Shown: piece after piece, positions 58,250-64,000 of the stretch | Layout: the number at the start of each line of letters is the position of its first letter | How positions within the stretch are numbered: position 1 is the stretch's first letter | NCBI RefSeq assembly: GCF_002115755.1 | Contig: NZ_JFKA01000004.1 | Coordinates: forward strand, 310,001-374,000 | DNA length: 64,000 nt | Reading direction: 5' to 3' | Origin: Thalassospira mesophila | GTDB taxonomy: Bacteria; Pseudomonadota; Alphaproteobacteria; Rhodospirillales; Thalassospiraceae | Made by a program: the position numbers and the translations under genes | The notes under the pieces: generated by a model | What the model was told of the DNA's origin: nothing | The model's database searches: none | The model's input: only the letters and a program-made list of their open reading frames with translations

Positions 58250-59629
58250 ATGACGCATAATATTGGCGAGTTTCTATTTGGCCGGGCACCGGAAAACAGC
58301 CTTCCCGAACGGGTTAACCAAGCCATTAAGCGCCAGCAAGGCGATAGTGAACAACTGATCGGCTGGGTTCAGTTGCTGGTCGTGACCATATTTGGCACCC
58401 TATATGCCATTGCCCCCAAAACCGCGATGAATGCGGGCTTTCACCCTGTTCCCTGGGCCTTGGGGCTGTATTTCCTGTTTACCTTCACCCGCCTGGTGCT
58501 GTCCTATCGCATTCACCTGCCTGCCCCGGTTCTGACCCTGTCGGTGATTGCCGATATCAGCTTGCTGATGGTGCTGATCTGGAGCTTTCACATCCAGTAT
58601 ATGCAACCGGCCAGCTTTTATCTGAAAGCACCGACGATGATGTATGTGTTCATCTTCATCTCGTTGCGCGCCTTGCGGTTTGACCCGCGCTATATTTTGC
58701 TGGCCGGGGCAACTGCCGCCACTGGCTGGCTGGTGCTGGTGTTTTATGTGCTGTGGAGCGAGGGCGGACACAGCATGATCACGCGCAACTACGTCACTTA
58801 TCTAACCTCGAACTCCATTCTGATCGGGGCCGAAATCGACAAGATTATTTCGATTGTCATGGTGTCAGGTGTGTTGGCGATTGCGGTTTTGCGGGCCCAG
58901 CGGTCGTTCAAACGCGCGGTAAGCGATGAAATCGCCGCCCGCGACCTGTCGCGGTTTGTGTCGCGCGAGGTGGCAGAACGCATTACCCATGCCGATCAGC
59001 AAATTCGCCCTGGTGACGGCGAGGCCGTAAACGCCACGGTGATGTTTACCGACATTGAAGGATTTTCAACCATATCGGAAACCTTAAGCCCCACCGAACT
59101 GGCGCAAATGCTTAATGACTATTTTACCGCCACCAGTGCAGTGATCGAAAAATTTGGCGGTGTGATCACCCAGTTTCAGGGGGATGCCATGCTGATAACC
59201 TTTAATGCCGTCAAACCCGACCCGCACCACGCAAAAAACGCGATTCGCACAGCGTTGGAAATTCAGCATTTATGTGAAACCACAACATTTTGCCATGGCG
59301 CCAGGCTTAAAACCCGGTGTGGCATTAATAGCGGCGAAATTGTTGTCGGGGCGATTGGCTCGGAAAACCGGCTGACATTTACGGTTCATGGCGACACGGT
59401 TAATATTGCCGCCCGGCTGGAACCGCTCAACAAACAGTTTGGCACCTATATTCTGGTCAGCGACACAACATTGGCGCATGGCACAGAAGGCCAAACCGAT
59501 GCCCGCTGGACGCAACGCGGCGATGTAACAGTGCGCGGGCGCAGCCAGCCAACAGCGATATTTAGTACCGACTATCGCAATCATCGCGATATTTTCAGCC
59601 CGCAAATCGCAGAGGGCAACATCGCATAG
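58250..59629 (+). CDS. Membrane-anchored class III adenylate/guanylate cyclase
   Basis: A 459-residue cyclase. The N-terminal 220 residues hold about six membrane helices (LLVVTIFGTLYAIA, ALGLYFLFTFTRLVL and others), then a linker and the class III catalytic domain: TVMFTDIEGFSTISE with metal-binding Asp and Ile-Glu-Gly-Phe, ITQFQGDAMLITF with the second metal Asp, and TVHGDTVNIAARLE near the C-terminus. It should make cAMP or cGMP from NTP; the substrate-selecting residues were not resolved. Start is uncertain: ATG 58250 is used, ATG 58178 and 58220 are possible. It lies between the two plus-strand RNA elements and the five minus-strand ones. Confidence 0.88.
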   Translation: MTHNIGEFLFGRAPENSLPERVNQAIKRQQGDSEQLIGWVQLLVVTIFGTLYAIAPKTAMNAGFHPVPWALGLYFLFTFTRLVLSYRIHLPAPVLTLSVIADISLLMVLIWSFHIQYMQPASFYLKAPTMMYVFIFISLRALRFDPRYILLAGATAATGWLVLVFYVLWSEGGHSMITRNYVTYLTSNSILIGAEIDKIISIVMVSGVLAIAVLRAQRSFKRAVSDEIAARDLSRFVSREVAERITHADQQIRPGDGEAVNATVMFTDIEGFSTISETLSPTELAQMLNDYFTATSAVIEKFGGVITQFQGDAMLITFNAVKPDPHHAKNAIRTALEIQHLCETTTFCHGARLKTRCGINSGEIVVGAIGSENRLTFTVHGDTVNIAARLEPLNKQFGTYILVSDTTLAHGTEGQTDARWTQRGDVTVRGRSQPTAIFSTDYRNHRDIFSPQIAEGNIA

Positions 59630-59771
59630 CCCCCTGCCAAAGCCCGGACCAGCGTTACCATAAAATAATGAAATTGATGTTTGGCTGCGATGTGTGCGGT
59701 AACGGCGCATATGCGGGCGCATAAAAAACGCGCCTTCACCCCGGCGCCAGCTTTCCCTTTCCCCTTGTGCT

Positions 59772-59950
59772 GAAGACAAAAAAACGGGGTGGGTCGGGGA
59801 ACCCACCCCGTTTTGGGGACAGATGGTCTTGGGGAGACCGGTCAGAACGCTTTGTGCCTGCTGCTGCGATTGGCCATCGGGGGAACGGCCTTTTTTGCAG
59901 GCGCCGGTGACATGTGAGGGAGGGCACTGCACCGGTCTGCGTTGCTGACA
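59772..59950 (-). ncRNA. Putative small RNA, C-loop family, minus-strand copy 1
   Basis: Read on the minus strand: a -10-like CATTAT at 59957-59962, CCCTCCCTC at 59916-59924, a GGCC/GGCC hairpin with a C-rich loop (59872-59890), GGTCT-CCCCA-AGACC (59825-59839), then the terminator stem of 12 pairs (59783-59812) whose loop is TCCCCG and whose tail is seven T. The 5' end is placed by the -10-like block and is approximate. It is next to the cyclase stop and convergent with it. Confidence 0.62.
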
Positions 59951-60081
59951 AAATTGATAATGCCGTGCAATTGCGGCTGAAAAATTCATCGTAAAAGGCC
60001 ATTTGACGTCAATTTTCAGAACAATCCTGCCACATTCACGCCGCCAGGTCGCAGCAGCGCCCGCCCGGAATGCGGGCAAAG

Positions 60082-60246
60082 AAAAACGGGGTGGGTCAGG
60101 GGAACCCACCCCGTTTGGGGACAGTGGTCTTGGGGAGACCTACCGAACACGGAAATGACCGTGGGGGTGAATACCATCAGGGGGGTGGTATTCCGGTCCC
60201 GGTGGTTGGTGAGGGAGGGCACCGCACCGGAACATCGTGTTCGGTA
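60082..60246 (-). ncRNA. Putative small RNA, C-loop family, minus-strand copy 2
   Basis: Minus-strand order: CATATT at 60253-60258, CCCTCCCTC at 60211-60219, a hairpin GAATACCA/TGGTATTC enclosing CCCCCC (60170-60193), GGTCT-CCCCA-AGACC (60127-60141), then the terminator stem ACGGGGTGGGT type (about 60086-60114) with a five-T tail. The compensating changes in the C6 hairpin compared with copy 3 favour a real RNA structure. Boundaries approximate. Confidence 0.62.
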
Positions 60247-60576
60247 AGGATGAATATGCCGCCTGAATACGGCAACAAAACCGGGGGCTTTTGGCCATTT
60301 CGTGCCATTTTAAGGCAAATTTGTGCCCAGACAGACCTACGCGCCAACGCAACTATCCGCATGGGTATAATTTTGTTTTAAAACAGTTTCCAAAACAGAT
60401 CGTGGTTTGTTTCGATGAAAAAGTCACCGGCAGATCTGAATTACCATCGGCCAGCACACCCGAAACCCGGAACCTGCCTTCTGGCTTGCCCATGCATTTC
60501 CGTGATGCATTTGCCCGGCATGCCCCTTGCGTACCCGTGAACGTCATCTGGCAAGGCACCCAACCAAACGCACAAA

Positions 60577-60754
60577 AGAAAAACGAAGCAGGTTGGGGAA
60601 CCTGCTTCGCCTTTTCTTGGGGACAGATGGTCTTGGGGAGACCATGCGAACGCGGAATTTTTGACCTTGGGGGTGATGTTGTTGGGGGGAACAACAATCA
60701 GGTCACCGGTGGTAAGTGAGGGAGGCACCGCACCGGATATCATCGCGTCCGACA
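60577..60754 (-). ncRNA. Putative small RNA, C-loop family, minus-strand copy 3
   Basis: Minus-strand order: CATATT at 60761-60766, CCTCCCTC at 60718-60725, a TGTTGTT/AACAACA hairpin enclosing CCCCCC (60677-60696), ATGGTCT-CCCCA-AGACCAT (about 60627-60645), terminator stem CGAAGCAGGTT (60584-60609) with a T-rich tail. Stem sequences differ completely from copies 1 and 2 while pairing is kept. Boundaries approximate. Confidence 0.62.
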
Positions 60755-60886
60755 GTTAAGAATATGACGAGCGATTACGGCATAAAATTCGGCCAGTCAG
60801 GGCTCTTTCGTGTCAAATAAAGTCAGAATTGTGTCACCGGGTGCGTTATTGCCTGCGGTAAGCCCGTCACCTTTGCCCCAAACGCC

Positions 60887-61065
60887 AAAAAACGAGACAG
60901 GTCGGGGGGAACCTGGCTCGCTTTTTTGGGGGACAGATGGTCTTGGGGAGACCAGTCAAACGCATATGCAGGCCTTTGGGGTGCAGATCGTTGTTGGGGA
61001 CAACGATATCAGGCCATGGCGAAATACGAGGGAGGGGCGCATCGCCATTGATGCTGCGTTCGACA
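60887..61065 (-). ncRNA. Putative small RNA, C-loop family, minus-strand copy 4
   Basis: Minus-strand order: CATATT at 61072-61077, CCCCTCCCTC at 61028-61037, a perfect ATCGTTGT/ACAACGAT hairpin with loop CCCCA (60987-61007), GGTCT-CCCCA-AGACC (60939-60953), terminator stem CGAGCCAGGT-like (60893-60920, one mismatch) with loop CCCCCC and a six-T tail. Boundaries approximate. Confidence 0.62.
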
Positions 61066-61180
61066 GGTAAAAATATGTCTGGTGAATGCGGCACGAAAAC
61101 CAGTCCCTTAAGGCCATTTAGGGGCAAATTAAGGCAGAATGAACAAATTTCAAATCGTCATAATTTGGAAAACGGCGCCC

Positions 61181-61340
61181 CAAAAAAAAGAGGGCGGGTA
61201 ATGCCCGCCCCCATTTTGGGGTCTAATGGTCTTGGGGAGACCTGTCAGCTTTTGGCATGTTGGCTCTCGCACGGGGGGACGAAGAGAGCGCGCTGGAAAC
61301 GATTGAGGGGGACAGAATGCTCCAGCTATTCGCCGCTGAC
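61181..61340 (-). ncRNA. Putative small RNA, C-loop family, minus-strand copy 5
   Basis: Minus-strand order: a weaker -10-like AGAGTT (61347-61352), CCCCCTC at about 61305-61312, a GCTCTC/GAGAGC hairpin with six C in its loop (61263-61289), GGTCT-CCCCA-AGACC (61228-61242), terminator stem GGGCGGG/CCCGCCC (61192-61210) with an eight-T tail. It is the most diverged copy, and the first one met from the EF-G-like gene side. Confidence 0.55.
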
Positions 61341-61738
61341 AGATAGAACTCTGCCTGCACAATAAGGCCGGAACACAGGCCTGTTAAGGCAATTCCAAGG
61401 CAGATCATGGCGTAAATATGTCAAAACACGCATATATCTCGAAATAGAATTATCATCTCAAGTATACTATCATAGCATTTCACGCGGGCGCACCATCGGA
61501 TTGTTCTGTTACGTAGCCGTCAACAATTCCTGCTGCTTGCCGTTTTCACCTGAAACGGCCCATGAACCGCCTGCGAACTGCCGATTATTTTACTTCTGGC
61601 TTCCAAAACGCTCTGCTTGCCAACTTTTAAAAAACCGCTGTTTTGCTGGCTTACAGGCTTGCCCGCGCCCATACTTGATGACGACCTGGCATAAAACAGA
61701 AATCACCTGATGCATCCCCGCAAAAAGGAGAAAACACT
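61341..61738. other. Gene-free stretch before the EF-G-like gene
   Basis: About 400 bases with the promoter of the EF-G-like gene, presumably, and the upstream block of RNA copy 5. AT-rich at 61430-61490. A ribosome site AAAGGAG lies at 61724-61730. No other feature was recognised. Confidence 0.45.
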
Positions 61739-63823
61739 GTGCCCCACCTCACAATTGCCGACAAAAATTCATCACCACAAGAAAACCCCGAAAACACCCC
61801 GACGGCGGAGTCTCGTCCGCCGCGATGTGCCGCCATTGTTGGCCCTTATTCATCGGGAAAAAGCAGCCTTCTGGAAAGTTTGCTGGCCGCATGCGGAACC
61901 CTGCATCGCAAAGGGTCTATCCGCGAAGGCACCACCCTTGCCGATAGCAGTGCAGATGCGCGCGCCCATCAAATGAGTACCGAAATCACCGTTGCCCGCG
62001 CGCAATATTTACAAGACGACTGGCATTTTATTGATTGCCCCGGCTCGGTCGATTTTGCCCAGGACAGCCGCGACGCCCTGATGGTGTGCGATGTGGCGAT
62101 TGTTGTGGTCGAATCCGATGTTGAAAAAATGATTACCGCCGCCCCGGTTTTGCAGTTTCTTGATTACAACCGTATTCCGCATCTGATTTTTATCAACAAA
62201 ATCGACACCGGCAACTGCCGCATCCGCCACAGCCTTGCCGCCTTGCAAGACCTGACCACGCGGCCGCTGATATTGCGCGAAATCCCCCTTCGCGACCATG
62301 CCGATAGCCCCGATATTACCGGCTTTGTCGATCTGGTATCGGAACGTGCTTATCAATACCTTGATGATGGCAGCCCGTCGCGCATGATCGCCCTGCCCGC
62401 CCGCACCAAACCCGACGAAGACACCGCACGCGACACCCTGCTTGAACAGCTTGCCGACTTTGACGACGGCCTGCTTGAACAAATTCTTGAAGACCACACA
62501 CCGGCTACAGGTGAAATCTATGACAATCTGGGCCGTGATCTGGCACAAGACCTTATTGTACCCGTATTTTTCGGCTCTGCCGAGCGCAACCGGGGCATTC
62601 GCCGCCTGTTAAAGGCCCTGCGCCACGAGGCCCCCTCGCCCGATATTGCCGCCTATCGACTGGGCATCGACCCGGCGGCAGACCAGCCCGCAGTGCAAAT
62701 TTTTAAAACCATCCACCTGCCGCACGAAGGGCGATTTTGCATTGGCCGGGTTTTATCGGGCACCATTAACAACGGCGATAATCTGGGCAGCGAACACGCC
62801 AATGCAATATGCAGCCTGTTTGGCCCCCGCCATGATAAAATTGATACCGCCCCGACGGGCGCTGTTATTGGCCTGCCGCGCATGAACCATGCGCGCACCG
62901 GCACATTGCTGACCTTGCAAACAAATAACCCGGTGGAATTATGGCCAGCCCCGTTGCCACCGCTTTACCAGCTTGCCCTTATCGTTAACAAACCCGGCGA
63001 CGATGTTAAGCTAAACGAAGCCCTGCGCTATATTTGCGAGCAGGATCGATCCTTGTCGGTGTTGCATCATGAACGCACCGGCCAACTGATTTTGCAGGGT
63101 CAGGGCGATATCCATTTGCAGTTGGTGTTATCGCAACTGGCCGAGCGCTATCATGTCGATATTGGCACCGCACCGGTCGCAACCGGATTTGAAGAAACCA
63201 TCCGCAGTTCGTTTGAGGCCCATGGCCGTTACAAAAAACAAAGCGGCGGTCACGGCCAGTTTGGAGATGTCAAAATCTCAGCCCGTCCCCTTCCCCGTGG
63301 GGCGGGTTTCGCATTTATAGACGCCATTGTCGGCGGGGCGATCCCCCGGCAATATATCGGGGCTGTGCAAAAAGGTATTCTGGATGGCTTGCGCACCGGG
63401 CCGCTGGGCTTTCCCGTGGTTGATCTGGAGGTGACCTTGCATGACGGGGCCTTTCACGCGGTTGACAGCTCGGACCAGGCTTTTCAAATGGCCGGTCGCC
63501 TAGCCCTTGCCGATGGCTTGAAAACCGCAGGGCCGATATTGCTGGAACCTGTCGAGGATGTGATTTTTGTTATCCCAAGCAGTTGCACATCAAAAACCCA
63601 ACGCCTGATCACCACGCGCCGGGGCCAGATTTTGGGTTTTAACCCCCGCGAAGGATGGCCGGGATGGGACGAAATACAGGCCCGCGTGCCAACGGCAGAA
63701 ACCGGCGACATGGTGATGGAGCTGCGTTCGGTCACGCTGGGAACCGGTTTTTTCACCAAGCAGTTTTCCCACATGCAGGAGGTTTCCGGCAAGGCGCTAG
63801 ACGCCGCCCTAACCCCCCGTTAA
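61739..63823 (+). CDS. EF-G-like translational GTPase (second EF-G)
   Basis: A 694-residue paralogue of elongation factor G, similar to the EF-G2 type. P-loop GPYSSGKS lies at residues 35-42, the G3 motif is DCPGS near 99, and the G4 motif is NKID near 153. Domain II (FCIGRVLSGTINNGDNLG) and domains III-V (GQGDIHLQLVLSQLAERY; GRYKKQSGGHGQFGDV; GAIPRQYIGAVQKGI) follow in order. It begins with GTG 61739, with AAAGGAG eight bases upstream. The 30 N-terminal residues are polar and disordered. G1 and G3 deviate from canonical EF-G (AHVDHGKTT, DTPGH), so it may serve a stress or special role and not general elongation. Confidence 0.9.
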   Translation: MPHLTIADKNSSPQENPENTPTAESRPPRCAAIVGPYSSGKSSLLESLLAACGTLHRKGSIREGTTLADSSADARAHQMSTEITVARAQYLQDDWHFIDCPGSVDFAQDSRDALMVCDVAIVVVESDVEKMITAAPVLQFLDYNRIPHLIFINKIDTGNCRIRHSLAALQDLTTRPLILREIPLRDHADSPDITGFVDLVSERAYQYLDDGSPSRMIALPARTKPDEDTARDTLLEQLADFDDGLLEQILEDHTPATGEIYDNLGRDLAQDLIVPVFFGSAERNRGIRRLLKALRHEAPSPDIAAYRLGIDPAADQPAVQIFKTIHLPHEGRFCIGRVLSGTINNGDNLGSEHANAICSLFGPRHDKIDTAPTGAVIGLPRMNHARTGTLLTLQTNNPVELWPAPLPPLYQLALIVNKPGDDVKLNEALRYICEQDRSLSVLHHERTGQLILQGQGDIHLQLVLSQLAERYHVDIGTAPVATGFEETIRSSFEAHGRYKKQSGGHGQFGDVKISARPLPRGAGFAFIDAIVGGAIPRQYIGAVQKGILDGLRTGPLGFPVVDLEVTLHDGAFHAVDSSDQAFQMAGRLALADGLKTAGPILLEPVEDVIFVIPSSCTSKTQRLITTRRGQILGFNPREGWPGWDEIQARVPTAETGDMVMELRSVTLGTGFFTKQFSHMQEVSGKALDAALTPR

Positions 63824-63839
63824 TACCGGGTTTCCAGTA

Positions 63840-63854
63840 ATAGATTTGATCTAT
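63840..63854. promoter_or_regulatory. OxyR-like half site upstream of dps
   Basis: ATAGATTTGATCTAT matches the OxyR half-element ATAG-NT-NNN-AN-CTAT at every fixed position. It lies 112 bases before the dps start. A second half-element at the expected seven-base spacing is not clear, so the site is incomplete. Confidence 0.45.
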
Positions 63855-63965
63855 GTTCAAACATTAAACTATTGATTGGCATTATATTTTTCCATGAAAG
63901 ATAATGTCTTCAGAGATCAGAAACACCGCGCGGCGCAAGCCCGATTTTAATGGCAGGAGAGCATA

Positions 63966-64000
63966 ATGCAGATTGATATTGGTATTAACGAAAAGAACCG
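63966..64000 (+). CDS. dps: DNA starvation/stationary-phase protein Dps (N-terminus only)
   Basis: Only 11 codons and part of the next are in the window: MQIDIGINEKNR. This is the usual opening of alphaproteobacterial Dps proteins, ferritin-like 12-mers that store iron and shield DNA from peroxide. AGGAGAG lies just upstream of the ATG as ribosome site. The rest, with the ferroxidase residues, lies outside, so the call rests on the N-terminal text and the OxyR-like site upstream. Confidence 0.6.
   Translation, partial: MQIDIGINEKN

Larger units (their letters stand above)
59630..61340 (-). repeat. Array of five related RNA-like repeats
   Basis: Five diverged copies of about 160-180 bases, spaced about 290-310 bases apart, except a longer 502-base step between copies 2 and 3. 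Reference marks are the GGTCT hairpins at 59825, 60127, 60629, 60939 and 61228. All copies point the same way on the minus strand. Shared parts: a terminator stem with C-rich loop, the GGTCT-CCCCA-AGACC hairpin, a C-rich loop hairpin, a CCCTCCCTC-type stretch and, upstream, a conserved block ending near CATATT. The 200 extra bases at about 60330-60560 hold no recognised feature. Confidence 0.75.

Noticed and set aside
59630-61340. CRISPR array
   Set aside because: Units are far too long and diverged, pair internally and carry terminators; there are no short identical repeats with unique spacers and no cas genes.
60291-61365. Several open frames over the RNA array with the shared phrase PQDH or PKTIC
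   Set aside because: They are translations of the conserved hairpin segment, in different frames in different copies, with no consistent start or frame, so coding is not supported.

Overview
The window reads as chromosome of an alphaproteobacterium, most likely Rhodospirillales and close to Thalassospira. This is inferred from gene content and order (dnaG-rpoD beside carAB-greA, a split metH behind a fused ArsR-methyltransferase, trxB beside Lrp and LysR genes), moderate GC and protein style; no search was run. Genes are dense, on both strands, and mostly ordinary housekeeping and transport. There is no prophage, transposase or CRISPR array.

Layout. 0-6 kb: start of prmA, a UvrD/PcrA helicase, an EF-hand protein and a CLC chloride channel with CBS domains. 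6-13.4 kb: a Bcr/CflA-type exporter, then a leftward methionine operon of an ArsR-methyltransferase regulator, metF and a two-gene metH, with a probable operator before the regulator. 13.7-17 kb: lipid-asymmetry genes mlaA-mlaC and the ABC-F factor ettA. 17.6-23 kb: a sodium/solute symporter pair with a cNMP-CBS-DUF294 protein and a DnaQ-like exonuclease. 23-25 kb: a dehydrogenase and a divergent LysR regulator. 25.2-28.4 kb: modABC behind a good ModE box, and a ModE-like protein with only the DNA-binding part. 28.6-40 kb: a catabolic block with a D-2-hydroxyacid dehydrogenase, a LIV-type ABC transporter (SBP, H, M, G, F), an SDR, a TetR regulator with a large palindrome, a thiolase and an acyl-CoA ligase; together these suggest import, CoA activation and beta-oxidation-like breakdown of a carboxylic acid. 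40-43 kb: a looser, partly AT-rich stretch with a Fic protein, a repeat-rich promoter and a CAT-anticodon tRNA. 43-53.3 kb: rpoD, dnaG, yqeY, carA, carB, greA. 53.4-57.1 kb: GNAT, Lrp, trxB, LysR. 57.2-61.7 kb: an RNA-rich region around a membrane adenylate/guanylate cyclase. 61.7-64 kb: an EF-G-like GTPase and the start of a dps gene.

The most unusual part is 57.5-61.4 kb. Two plus-strand elements lie before the cyclase gene and five minus-strand elements lie after it. Each looks like a small RNA gene with its own terminator, and all seven carry the same hairpin idea: a GTCT/AGAC stem closing a loop of C residues, plus CCTCCC-type single-stranded stretches and further C-rich loops. The five minus-strand copies share a conserved upstream block with a -10-like CATATT. 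I read this as a multicopy family of C-rich-loop small RNAs able to pair with Shine-Dalgarno-like sequences. The family assignment and function are inference; the repeats, hairpins and terminators are visible in the sequence.
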